A stretch of 64,000 bases of DNA. Origin: Chryseobacterium tagetis. GTDB lineage: Bacteria > Bacteroidota > Bacteroidia > Flavobacteriales > Weeksellaceae. Positions 1 through 7,580 of this stretch are shown piece by piece. The position numbers and the translations under genes are program-made. The stretch covers positions 248,001 through 312,000 of the forward strand of contig NZ_JAERSE020000005.1 of assembly GCF_016735585.2 (NCBI RefSeq), written 5' to 3'. Within the stretch, counting starts at the first letter, position 1, and each line of letters begins with the position of its first letter. Under the pieces are notes generated by a model. The model searched no databases. It was given only the letters and a program-made list of their open reading frames with translations, and was not told the origin of the DNA.

Positions 1-1
1 G

Positions 2-1432
2 CAGAAGCTTGCGCCTCAGCAAATTCAGTTGATGAAGCTGATTCAGCTTCACACTTTGGAATTTGAAGAGGAATTAGAGAGAGAGTTAGAGGAAAACCCG
101 GCGTTGGAAATAGCAAAAGAAGATTCTAAAGAAGATGAATATTCTTCTCTGGAGGATTCCTATGAGAATGAAGGCACAGAAAGTATCGAAACCGATTTTG
201 ATGTGAATGAGTATCTTTATGATGATGAGCCTAGCTATAAAACTGCATCCAGTAACTATTCTCCCGATGATGAAGATTTTGACAACGAAAGTCTTCTGAC
301 CGAAGGCCAATCTTTATATGATTATTTAATGGAACAGATTCATCTTGTAAATATTACAGATGAAGATGTGAAAATTGCAGAATATATCATTGGAAATCTG
401 GATACAGATGGTTATTTAAGAAGAGAAATCAAGTCGATAGTAGATGATTTGGCTTTTTCTCAGGGGATTTATACTACAAAAGAAAAAGTAGAAGATATTC
501 TTGAAAACTATATTCAGAAGCTTGATCCGTCCGGTGTGGGAGCAAGAAGCTTGCAGGAATGCCTTCTTTTGCAGATTGAAAAGAAAGTAAGCTCTGATAA
601 AGCGGTTTCATTGGCTGCAAATATTTTGAGACATCAGTTTGATGCCCTTACCAATAAGCATTACAATAAGATTATTCAGAAATATGATATTGAAGAAGAA
701 GATCTGAAAGATGCCTTGGATGAAATATCAAAGCTATCACCAAAAGTAGGAGGTAATTTTGATACTCAGACGATTACCATCAATCAGGAGATTATTCCCG
801 ATTTTGTCATTCAGGTAAAAGACGGTCAGGTAATTCCGATGTTGAACAGCAAAAATGCTCCAACATTAAGAGTTTCTGAGGAATACAAAGATATTTTATC
901 AACCTATTCTCATGATAAAAATTCTGCGGAACACAAGCAGGCAGCTTTATTTATCAAACAAAAACTGGATGCTGCAAAATGGTATATTGATGCGATTAAT
1001 CAGCGTCAGAACACCTTATTGCAAACTATTAATGCGATTGTAAAATTCCAGAAAGATTATTTCATTACGGGAGATGAGAAATCATTAAGACCCATGATTT
1101 TAAAGGATATTGCAGATATTACCGGTTTTGACATTTCCACCATTTCAAGGGTTGTTAAAAGTAAATATGCAGATACTCCAAACGGAATTTTATATCTTAA
1201 AGATTTATTTTCGGATAGTTTAACAAATGATGATGGTGAAGAAGTTTCTACTAAAGAAATTAAAACTCACCTTCAGGAAGTTATCAATAAAGAAAATAAA
1301 AGAAAACCACTGACGGACGATGCTTTGGTGGTAATTTTGAAAGAACAGGGTTATAATATCGCAAGAAGAACAATCGCAAAATATCGTGAACAGCTGAATA
1401 TTCCTGTCGCGAGATTAAGAAAAGAACTTTAA
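2..1432 (+). CDS. rpoN: RNA polymerase sigma-54 factor (RpoN), 5' end cut by window
   Basis: This is the alternative sigma factor sigma-54, which directs core RNA polymerase to -24/-12 promoters opened by AAA+ activators. The reading frame is open to the window edge: before the first ATG at 29 it reads QKLAPQQIQL, the conserved glutamine-rich start of the activator-interacting domain, so only roughly ten N-terminal residues are missing. An acidic linker follows (about 140-300), then the core-binding and DNA-binding regions, and the RpoN box ARRTIAKYRE at 1361-1390 near the C terminus. The gene ends at a bidirectional terminator shared with the convergent acyl-CoA synthetase gene. Family assignment is secure; the true start lies outside the window. 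Confidence 0.96.
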   Translation, partial: QKLAPQQIQLMKLIQLHTLEFEEELERELEENPALEIAKEDSKEDEYSSLEDSYENEGTESIETDFDVNEYLYDDEPSYKTASSNYSPDDEDFDNESLLTEGQSLYDYLMEQIHLVNITDEDVKIAEYIIGNLDTDGYLRREIKSIVDDLAFSQGIYTTKEKVEDILENYIQKLDPSGVGARSLQECLLLQIEKKVSSDKAVSLAANILRHQFDALTNKHYNKIIQKYDIEEEDLKDALDEISKLSPKVGGNFDTQTITINQEIIPDFVIQVKDGQVIPMLNSKNAPTLRVSEEYKDILSTYSHDKNSAEHKQAALFIKQKLDAAKWYIDAINQRQNTLLQTINAIVKFQKDYFITGDEKSLRPMILKDIADITGFDISTISRVVKSKYADTPNGILYLKDLFSDSLTNDDGEEVSTKEIKTHLQEVINKENKRKPLTDDALVVILKEQGYNIARRTIAKYREQLNIPVARLRKEL

Positions 1433-1438
1433 AAAATA

Positions 1439-1469
1439 AAAAAAGCATTTCAATTTGAAATGCTTTTTT
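1439..1469. terminator. Bidirectional intrinsic terminator between rpoN and the acyl-CoA synthetase gene
   Basis: A hairpin with arms AAAAGCATTTC / GAAATGCTTTT is flanked by A-rich sequence on the left and T-rich sequence on the right. It lies between two convergent genes and can serve both. Confidence 0.85.
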
Positions 1470-1479
1470 GTTTGCTGAT

Positions 1480-3102
1480 TTATTCTTTTATATGTTCCAG
1501 ACCAAGTTCTTTCATAGAGACTTCTCTCATCTCTACTTTTCTTATTTTTCCTGAGATGGTCATCGGGAATTCTTCTACAAATTTCCAGTATTTAGGAACT
1601 TTATAATGCGCGATTCTTCCTTTGCAATAGCTCAACAGTTCATCTTCTGTTACATTAAATCCTTTTCTCACCTTTATCCAGGCCATTACTTCTTCACCGA
1701 ATTTTTCACTCGGAACTCCAATAATCTGTACATCTAAAATATTAGGATAGGTATATAAAAAGTCTTCAATTTCTTTTGGCGAAATATTTTCTCCCCCACG
1801 GATAATCAAATCTTTAATCCTTCCAGAAATCGTTATATAGCCTTCTTCGTCCATTACCGCCATATCTCCAGTGTGCATCCATCTTCCATCATCGATCACT
1901 TTTCTGGTGTTTTCGGGATCGTTCCAGTATTTTAACATGACAGAATATCCTCTTGTACATAATTCTCCATGTTCACCGCGCTTCAGAATTTTTCCGTTTT
2001 CATCGATTATTTTTATTTCTAAATGATTCTGAACGGTTCCCACAGTATTTACCTGTTTTTCAAAAGGAGTACCAATTAAAGTCTGAGTTGAAACGGGAGA
2101 GGTTTCTGTCATTCCGTAGCAGATGCTCATTTCTTTAATATTCATAAGATTTTCCACTTTTTTCATAATCTCAGGCGGACAAACAGAACCCGCCATTACG
2201 CCAGTTCTTAAGCTTGAAAAATCAAAAGTATCAAAATCTTTTACAGCCAATTCTGCGATAAACATAGTTGGAACTCCATATAAAGAAGTGCATTTTTCAT
2301 CCGAAACCACTTTTAAGGTAATATCGGGATCGAAACTGTCGTTAGGAATTACCATGCAGGCTCCGTGAGAAGTACAACACATATTTCCGATCACCATTCC
2401 AAAACAATGGTAAAAAGGAACCGGAATGCAAACTCTGTCTTTTTCTGTGTATTTTAAACGTATTCCTATAAAATACCCGTTATTTAGGATATTATGGTGA
2501 GAAAGCGTTACACCTTTAGGAAATCCGGTTGTTCCGGAAGTGTATTGAATGTTTACAGGATCATCAAATTGAACATGTTCTTCATAACTGTGCAAAACAT
2601 CGTCAGAAATTTCCTGTCCATTATTCAGAAAATCTTCCCAATTGTCATCAAAGAAAATTTCTGATTTTAAAGTGGGACAGAATTCTCTTGCATCGGTGAT
2701 CATTGCTTTATAATCGCTTGATTTAAAAACTAAAGAAGAGAAAATGTGTGACATTTCAGACTGATTGATCACAAAGATGAGCTCGCTGGTTCTGTAAGCC
2801 GGGTTTATATTGACCAGAACAGCACCGATTCTAGCTGTAGCATACTGCAAAAGAACCCATTCGTAACGGTTGGTAGACCAGATCCCGATTCTGTCACCGG
2901 CTTTTGCTCCAAGAAATATAAGTGCTTTGGCAACAGCAGTGGTTTGATTATAAAATTCCTGATAAGTGGCCCGGTAATTTTGGTGCACACAGATCAGGGC
3001 GTCTTGGTTTGGAAATTTTTCTACAGTATTTTTTAGATTGGCTCCGATAGTTTGTCCCAACAATGGAATATCAGAAGCTCCATGAACATAAGATAAAGGC
3101 AT
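1480..3102 (-). CDS. AMP-dependent acyl-CoA synthetase / fatty-acid-CoA ligase
   Basis: A 540-residue ANL-superfamily enzyme that activates a carboxylic acid with ATP to an acyl-adenylate and transfers it to CoA. Visible motifs are the P-loop YTSGTTGFPKG, the adenine-binding YGMTETSP, the hinge-region HTGD...GRIKDLIIRGGENI, and the C-terminal catalytic lysine in TISGKIRK. Length and motif order fit medium/long-chain acyl-CoA synthetases (FadD/AcsF-like), but the substrate cannot be read from sequence. The start ATG at 3102 gives MPLSYVHGASDIPLLG, a usual N terminus of this family. It lies downstream of the ECF sigma pair but has its own candidate promoter. Confidence 0.9.
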   Translation of the reverse strand: MPLSYVHGASDIPLLGQTIGANLKNTVEKFPNQDALICVHQNYRATYQEFYNQTTAVAKALIFLGAKAGDRIGIWSTNRYEWVLLQYATARIGAVLVNINPAYRTSELIFVINQSEMSHIFSSLVFKSSDYKAMITDAREFCPTLKSEIFFDDNWEDFLNNGQEISDDVLHSYEEHVQFDDPVNIQYTSGTTGFPKGVTLSHHNILNNGYFIGIRLKYTEKDRVCIPVPFYHCFGMVIGNMCCTSHGACMVIPNDSFDPDITLKVVSDEKCTSLYGVPTMFIAELAVKDFDTFDFSSLRTGVMAGSVCPPEIMKKVENLMNIKEMSICYGMTETSPVSTQTLIGTPFEKQVNTVGTVQNHLEIKIIDENGKILKRGEHGELCTRGYSVMLKYWNDPENTRKVIDDGRWMHTGDMAVMDEEGYITISGRIKDLIIRGGENISPKEIEDFLYTYPNILDVQIIGVPSEKFGEEVMAWIKVRKGFNVTEDELLSYCKGRIAHYKVPKYWKFVEEFPMTISGKIRKVEMREVSMKELGLEHIKE

Positions 3103-3130
3103 AGATTAAGATTTGATAAAATAAAATTAA

Positions 3131-3158
3131 CAATTATATCTTTATCTTGAACAGGCAA
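3131..3158 (-). promoter_or_regulatory. Candidate Bacteroidota promoter of the acyl-CoA synthetase gene
   Basis: On the minus strand TTG is followed after 17 bases by TATAATTG, one mismatch from the TAnnTTTG -7 consensus. It would start a transcript about 25 bases upstream of the ATG at 3102. Not tested beyond the motif match. Confidence 0.4.
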
Positions 3159-3163
3159 GGGAA

Positions 3164-3838
3164 TTAAATTTCCTGAGAATCTATTTCTTTCAGTTGTTTT
3201 AAGTTTCTGTCCAGCTTTCTGATGATGATTCCATACACAAGTTTGTAATACAACCAGATAAGCAATACACATAATACAGTACTGACTATAATGATGGCAA
3301 TCACGATCATAAGGTCTGAGCCTTTAGGTTCTATGTTTTGGGAATTCAGTGCATAAAAAATAAATGCTGTGAATGTGATGATAAAGACCAGTAATATAGC
3401 AATACTTATTAAAATAAAAGCATTTACTGTTTTCTTAAATTTAATAATACGGGTAATGAGACCTTTTAGATTTTCTTCGATTTTTATCTTATGATAGTTT
3501 TGATAGAATTTATAAACAAAATAGGCTGTAACGAGTAAACTCAAAATCTTTATGGCAAAATAGATCGTATCAAAATTGGAAATAATTTCCGGCGTTTTTT
3601 GTGCTCCCAGTCTCTCCAGCAGTTTTAAGAAACTATTGGATTCATCACCTTTTATGATGTAAAATAAACCGATACCGGAAAAAAACAAGAGCTCTACAAC
3701 GCTGATCCAAAAAATATACTTAACGTAATTACGTGACTTTTTATTCAGCATCTGAAGAATTTCAGTGTTGTCGTATTTTTCTTGAACAGGCTGCTCTTGC
3801 CATGTTTTCTTAAAGCTGTCTAAATCAAATTCAGGCAT
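3164..3838 (-). CDS. Four-helix membrane protein paired with an ECF sigma factor
   Basis: A 224-residue protein I cannot assign to a characterised family. The N-terminal ~40 residues are soluble and charged (FDLDSFKKTWQEQP), followed by four hydrophobic segments at about 40-63, 92-116, 142-168 and 175-200 and a basic C-terminal tail. Its start overlaps the end of the upstream ECF sigma gene by 8 bases, so the two are translationally coupled. Sigma-gene overlap plus a short soluble N terminus before membrane helices suggests an anti-sigma-like partner, but no zinc-binding anti-sigma motif is visible and this role is inference. Confidence 0.7.
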   Translation of the reverse strand: MPEFDLDSFKKTWQEQPVQEKYDNTEILQMLNKKSRNYVKYIFWISVVELLFFSGIGLFYIIKGDESNSFLKLLERLGAQKTPEIISNFDTIYFAIKILSLLVTAYFVYKFYQNYHKIKIEENLKGLITRIIKFKKTVNAFILISIAILLVFIITFTAFIFYALNSQNIEPKGSDLMIVIAIIIVSTVLCVLLIWLYYKLVYGIIIRKLDRNLKQLKEIDSQEI

Positions 3839-4346
3839 ATTTTTCCATCTTTTCTTTAAGGGTTTTCTTTAATCTGTTCATTTTCACACGCGCATTAACT
3901 TCGGTGATTCCGAGGTTTTCTGCAATATCCTTATAAGGCAAATCATCCAGATACATCATCACGATGGCTCTCTCTATATTCGGAAGGGTTTTAATCACAG
4001 TGTATAAAAGAGAAATCTGCTGCTGTTTTTCATCGTCATCCTCTACAAAATCTTTGTGATTAATATCCAGTTCGTTTGTAAGTGGGCTTTTGCTTTTTTT
4101 TCTGAAAAGCGTAATAGCGGTATTTAAGGCTACACGGTACATCCAGGTAGAAATTTTAGAATTTCCTTTAAAGGAGCCGTAGCTTCTCCAAAGCTGTAAG
4201 ACTATTTCCTGGAAAAGATCTTCCTCATCTTCAAGAGAATTGGTATAAAGACGCGAAACTTTGATAATCAAACCTTGATTATCTTTAATAAGCTGTGCAA
4301 ATTCTTTTTCTTTTGAACCCAATGAGGATGTGTAGTTTAGTTGCAC
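3831..4346 (-). CDS. RNA polymerase ECF-type sigma factor
   Basis: A sigma-70 family protein of the extracytoplasmic-function type. Region 2 is visible (DEEDLFQEIVLQLWRSY, STWMYRVALNTAI) and region 4 is the C-terminal helix-turn-helix (LPNIERAIVMMYL...YKDIAENLGITEVNARVKMNRLK). The open frame extends up to 4406, but that extension is an AT-rich repeat-like sequence encoding an atypical hydrophobic leader, so I place the start at the GTG at 4346; a TTG at 4322 is an alternative. The 3' end overlaps the membrane-protein gene by 8 bases. The stress it responds to is unknown. Confidence 0.85.
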   Translation of the reverse strand: MQLNYTSSLGSKEKEFAQLIKDNQGLIIKVSRLYTNSLEDEEDLFQEIVLQLWRSYGSFKGNSKISTWMYRVALNTAITLFRKKSKSPLTNELDINHKDFVEDDDEKQQQISLLYTVIKTLPNIERAIVMMYLDDLPYKDIAENLGITEVNARVKMNRLKKTLKEKMEKYA

Positions 4347-4480
4347 GAATATATGATATAATTTGAGAATTTGAAAATTAAGTAATTTGAAAATGAATGA
4401 ATACACTTAAACAAGTATAATAAATCTTCTTATGAATTGAAAATTTTCAAATTATCACATTGCCAAATTTTCAAATTATC
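4347..4480. repeat. ATTTTCAAATT-type intergenic repeat patch
   Basis: The spacer between the ECF sigma gene and rnpB is built of near-copies of AATTTGAAAAT and its complement; a 17-base unit containing AAATTTTCAAATTAT recurs at about 4440 and 4464. A similar patch lies at 23907-23975. It contains no gene. Confidence 0.6.
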
Positions 4481-4488
4481 TATCTTTG
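4460..4488 (+). promoter_or_regulatory. Promoter of rnpB
   Basis: TTG (4460-4462), an 18-base spacer, then TATCTTTG (4481-4488), an exact match to the Bacteroidota -7 element TAnnTTTG. If the final G is at about -4, transcription begins at about 4492, exactly at the first base of the RNase P RNA closing helix. Confidence 0.8.
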
Positions 4489-4492
4489 CAGC

Positions 4493-4817
4493 CACGAGAA
4501 AATCGGCTTGTTGATTCTTGCTTAGGTAAGGGTAGGAAAGTCCGGACACCATAGAGCATCAAAGCGGATAACATCCGTCACCCGCGAGGGTAGGACAAGT
4601 GCAACAGAAAGTATGTACAGTTCGGCTGTAGTGAAACCAGGTAAACTCTTTGTGGTGCAATGATAAGTATATCGGTTCTTTTCAGTAATGAAAATAGGGG
4701 TTGCTCGCTCTGAAAGCCGAGGGGTAATCAGCTCAAGTTTTGCAGTAATGCACGACGTAGATAAATAACAGGCGCTTCTTTTTGAAGAACAAAATCCGGC
4801 TTATAGATTTTCTCGTG
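4493..4817 (+). ncRNA. rnpB: RNase P RNA (bacterial type A)
   Basis: The catalytic RNA of ribonuclease P, which removes 5' leaders from pre-tRNAs. Hallmarks seen are the conserved core block GGAAAGTCCGGACACC near 4535, the ACAGAAAG and CCAGGTAAAC blocks near 4604 and 4638, the GAGGGGTAATC block near 4720, and the closing AAAATCCGGCTTA at about 4791-4804. The terminal helix P1 is formed by CACGAGAAAATC at the 5' end pairing with GATTTTCTCGTG at the 3' end, which sets both boundaries to within a few bases. About 325 bases is a usual length for the class. Confidence 0.95.
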
Positions 4818-4873
4818 ATTTTGGTTAAAGCTCAGTATTCAAAATATAAAGATTTTGAATTTCATAAAAATAG

Positions 4874-4903
4874 AAAAGCGGAGAAACTATCTCCGCTTTT
4901 TCT
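4874..4903 (+). terminator. Intrinsic terminator downstream of rnpB
   Basis: Arms AAAAGCGGAGA / TCTCCGCTTTTT separated by a short loop and followed by T-rich sequence. It can serve rnpB and, from the other strand, the convergent pseudogene. Confidence 0.75.
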
Positions 4904-4921
4904 ATTATCTATGGTCTTTAA

Positions 4922-5464
4922 TTATCCTATAAATAAGTAAATAATAGAACCTACATATACCCATTCTACAGGAATCCCCGTATTGGCTCCAAGTTGATTT
5001 GTAGTTACAACAAAACTTGCATTGGCAGCAATTGCTGGATTTCCAATCTCAAAACTGTCAACGGCATCTCCTGTTGCAGGATCAACTAAGTTAAAAAGAA
5101 ACCCTGCCCATTCATTCAAGGTGGTCATTGAGCTTACTGCCGGAGAGTTATAAGCCTGAGGTCCGTTGTATGCAGGATTAGGGTGATTGATGACATTTCA
5201 GCCGGGAATGGGAAAAGATACGGAAGGATCTCCCGTTGTATCAAAATTACCATAATCTGCAGTTTGACCGGAAGGAACAGTGTAGGAGGTATAGGGAAGA
5301 TTAGGGAATGCATACATCAATGGTCCGCCCGGAGTCGTACGGCTTGCTGTGATGAGCCTTCCAACAGCATCAAGCCCAGTATTATTAACGATGACTAAAG
5401 TGTGACTTTGAGAAAATGCGAAAATGCCTAAAAATAAGAATATAAATAGTGTTAATTTTTTCAT
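4922..5464 (-). pseudogene. Secreted hypothetical protein gene interrupted by an in-frame TGA
   Basis: An open frame of 181 codons begins with a clear signal peptide (MKKLTLFIFLFLGIFAFSQS) at 5464 and is interrupted by a single TGA at 5200-5198, after which the same frame continues without further stops to 4922. The stop follows SFPIPG and precedes NVINHPNPAYNG, and protein-like composition continues unbroken through it. TGA is one base from TGG (Trp), so a recent nonsense mutation or a sequencing error is the simplest explanation. The upstream part (88 residues) might still be made and secreted. I do not recognise the family. Confidence 0.65.
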
Positions 5465-5500
5465 GGTAAATACATTTGTTTGGATTAAATAATAGATGAA

Positions 5501-5878
5501 TTAATTTTCAAGTTTCAGACTTCTGTTGATTTCCTTATTCTTTTCAAAATAAATCTTATTGGCCCAAACAATTATTTTTGTTTTATCACCTCCGGTTTGG
5601 CGCATCATTTCTTTTTCTGAAATACCGGTTGAAAGAATTAAATCCTTTGAAGCCGGTACTAAAAGCTCTTTTCTTGAATCACTTAGTTCTAAAGAATTTG
5701 GGTTTCTTTCTGTTGGTGTAGGTCTGTTTTTAGGTTGATTTACACTTCTTAGAGCTTTGTTGAAGTTTGCCATTTCTGGACCTTTCATACTTTCTACATT
5801 GTCAATTGCTGCTCTTTCATTACTGCAAGATGTTAAGCCTAATATTATAAAGGCTGATAACAATAAATGTTTTTTCAT
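5501..5878 (-). CDS. Small hypothetical lipoprotein
   Basis: A 125-residue protein with a lipoprotein signal (MKKHLLLSAFIILGLTSCSN; lipobox LTSC), so it should be lipidated and exported to the cell envelope. The remainder is polar and charged, with a proline-rich stretch (NRPTPTERNPNS) and no domain I recognise. It is transcribed separately: a promoter match lies at 5905-5934. Adjacent to the secreted pseudogene on the same strand, 36 bases apart, so the two may once have been co-expressed. Confidence 0.75.
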   Translation of the reverse strand: MKKHLLLSAFIILGLTSCSNERAAIDNVESMKGPEMANFNKALRSVNQPKNRPTPTERNPNSLELSDSRKELLVPASKDLILSTGISEKEMMRQTGGDKTKIIVWANKIYFEKNKEINRSLKLEN

Positions 5879-5904
5879 GTTTAAAGTTTAATGATTTTGT
5901 TTTA

Positions 5905-5934
5905 TAAATATAAATAAAAAAAATACACCGCAAA
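5905..5934 (-). promoter_or_regulatory. Promoter of the small lipoprotein gene
   Basis: On the minus strand TTTG, an 18-base spacer, and TATATTTA (one mismatch to TAnnTTTG). The -33 element lies inside the terminator hairpin of the upstream PPK2 gene. Confidence 0.55.
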
Positions 5935-5961
5935 GAAATTATTCACTTTTTGGTGTATTTT
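5920..5961 (-). terminator. Terminator of the PPK2 gene
   Basis: A perfect 10-bp inverted repeat (AAAATACACC / GGTGTATTTT) with a 22-base loop, followed on the minus strand by a run of T. It lies 44 bases downstream of the PPK2 stop codon. Confidence 0.6.
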
Positions 5962-6005
5962 GTTATTCGAAAAAAATTGTATAGCTCTTGGAGAGTATTT
6001 AATGA

Positions 6006-6875
6006 TTATTCACTTTCCAATTGTTTTTTTGCATCTTTCAGTTCCTTCTTGTCTTCTTCCGAAAGCTGAGGATATTTTAAATTCATTTTTTCCATAGTAT
6101 CAATAATAATCTGAATAGCAGCGACTCTCGCAAACCACTTATCATCTGCAGGCAAAACATACCATGGGGCATAATCTTTTGAAGTTTCGTTGATGGCCTC
6201 TTCATAAGAATTCATATATTGATCAAATAAAGCCCGCTCCGGAAGATCTGCTGTAGAAAACTTCCAATTTTTTTCCTGTTCATTGATTCTATCAAGAAAC
6301 CTTTTCTTTTGTTCACCCTTAGAAACATTTAAAAATATTTTTATTATCGTAGTCCCGTTTTGAGAAAGATGCTTTTCAAAATTTCGTATGCTTTCGTAAC
6401 GGTTTTCCCAGAATTTTTTATCAAAATCTTTTACAGACTTCCATGTTTTTTCACTTAAATTATATTCAGGATGTACTTTGCATACCAAAACGCTTTCATA
6501 GTGGGAACGGTTGAAGATGCCAATCATCCCTTTCTGAGGTAATGCCAAATAATGTCTCCATAAAAAATCGTGGGAATATTCTTTTGAACTCGGAGTTTTA
6601 AAACTTGTTACATTACAGCCTTGCGGATTCACCCCTCCGAAAACGTGCTCTACTAAGCTGTCTTTTCCCGCGGCATCCATTGCCTGAAGCACAACAAGAA
6701 GAGATTGGCTTCCGTCAGAATACAGTTTTTCCTGTAGCTCACGAAGCTTTTCTTTTTCCTTAATAAGAAGCGCTTCTCCTTCTTCTTTACTAAGCTTTCC
6801 TTTATATTGGGTCGAAGCTTTTTTCATAGAAAAACTTCCTTTAATGAGAAAATCGTCTGAAAAATTGGTATCCAT
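6006..6875 (-). CDS. Polyphosphate kinase 2 family protein (polyphosphate:nucleotide phosphotransferase)
   Basis: A 289-residue PPK2-family enzyme, expected to transfer phosphate between polyphosphate and a nucleotide (NDP or NMP). The Walker A-type loop MDAAGKDS is at about residues 66-73, the lid/Walker B-type motif FNRSHYE follows, and the family block WRHYLALPQKG lies between them. Length is usual for single-domain PPK2. The subclass, and so whether it prefers AMP, ADP or GDP, cannot be decided by eye. It is monocistronic, with its own downstream terminator. Confidence 0.92.
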   Translation of the reverse strand: MDTNFSDDFLIKGSFSMKKASTQYKGKLSKEEGEALLIKEKEKLRELQEKLYSDGSQSLLVVLQAMDAAGKDSLVEHVFGGVNPQGCNVTSFKTPSSKEYSHDFLWRHYLALPQKGMIGIFNRSHYESVLVCKVHPEYNLSEKTWKSVKDFDKKFWENRYESIRNFEKHLSQNGTTIIKIFLNVSKGEQKKRFLDRINEQEKNWKFSTADLPERALFDQYMNSYEEAINETSKDYAPWYVLPADDKWFARVAAIQIIIDTMEKMNLKYPQLSEEDKKELKDAKKQLESE

Positions 6876-6924
6876 ATATTTTGTGAATTAAATTTTTTAA
6901 AAACTAAACTTAGTATAAATGTAA

Positions 6925-6956
6925 CAAAAAAACCGCCTCAATAGAGACGGTTTTAT
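6925..6956 (-). terminator. Terminator of the DUF1573 gene
   Basis: A hairpin with arms AAACCGTCTC / GAGGCGGTTT (one mismatch) followed on the minus strand by seven T, between the DUF1573 and PPK2 genes. Confidence 0.7.
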
Positions 6957-6972
6957 TTTTTTGAGTAGAGAT

Positions 6973-7452
6973 TTATTTTGCAGCTGCAACTTTTTTAGCT
7001 TCTTTCGCAGCTATCTTAGCCGCTTTTTTCTCAGCTTTTGCTTTTGCTTTTAGCTCTTCAGGAGTCAATGGTTTTGGCTCAGGAGCATTAGCATCTACGT
7101 TCCCTTTAATATAGATTACACTTCTGCTGTTTACCGGGTCATTGGAAAATACCTCAATCATTTTGTTGAAAGCACCTGGATTAGCAGTGTTGTATCCAAC
7201 TTTAATTTTTGCAGATTTCCCAGGAAGAATAGGGTCTGTGCTGAATTCAGGAGTCGTACATCCGCAAGATGGCTTTACATTTGAAATGATCAAAGGCTTG
7301 TCTCCCGTATTCGTTACATTAAAAAATCTTGTTCCGTCTGCTCCAGGCTTAATAGCACCATAGTCAAAAGTGGTAGTGTCGAAAGTGATGCTTTGTGCAG
7401 ATGCAACAGCAAATGTCCCGAATAATGCAATTCCTGCAATTAATTTTTTCAT
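6973..7452 (-). CDS. Secreted DUF1573 domain protein
   Basis: A 159-residue exported protein: signal peptide MKKLIAGIALFGTFAVASAQ, then one DUF1573 beta-sandwich domain with the family motifs FDYGAI, FNVTNTGDKPLIISNVKPSCGCTTPEF and VFSNDP, then a ~35-residue tail of Ala and Lys (EELKAKAKAEKKAAKIAAK...). An upstream in-frame ATG at 7497 would put 15 residues before the signal peptide; I chose 7452 because it begins a canonical signal peptide. A TAACTTTG -7 element on the minus strand at 7495-7502 supports a start below 7490. Function of DUF1573 proteins is unknown; the ASH/MSP-like fold suggests protein binding in the periplasm. Confidence 0.88.
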   Translation of the reverse strand: MKKLIAGIALFGTFAVASAQSITFDTTTFDYGAIKPGADGTRFFNVTNTGDKPLIISNVKPSCGCTTPEFSTDPILPGKSAKIKVGYNTANPGAFNKMIEVFSNDPVNSRSVIYIKGNVDANAPEPKPLTPEELKAKAKAEKKAAKIAAKEAKKVAAAK

Positions 7453-7544
7453 ATTCTTGAATGTTAATACGTTTGTTAGATAAATTTTAAGAAACAAAGT
7501 TAAAAATTATTTTAATTCATACTTAAAATTTTTTTTCTTTAGAC

Positions 7545-7552
7545 TATTTTTG
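7545..7552 (+). promoter_or_regulatory. Candidate -7 element for valS
   Basis: TATTTTTG matches TAnnTTTG exactly 28 bases upstream of the valS ATG; no good -33 element is visible. It is divergent from the TAACTTTG of the DUF1573 gene. Confidence 0.4.
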
Positions 7553-7580
7553 CAAATTGTAAATTAAAGTAATAGAATTT

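Noticed and set aside
3033-3272. 79-codon minus-strand frame across the acyl-CoA synthetase start
   Set aside because: It overlaps two well-supported genes in another frame.
5198-5200. Selenocysteine or recoded TGA
   Set aside because: No selenoprotein family is recognised, the flanking sequence has no redox motif, and no SECIS-like hairpin directly after the codon was evident; a nonsense mutation is simpler.
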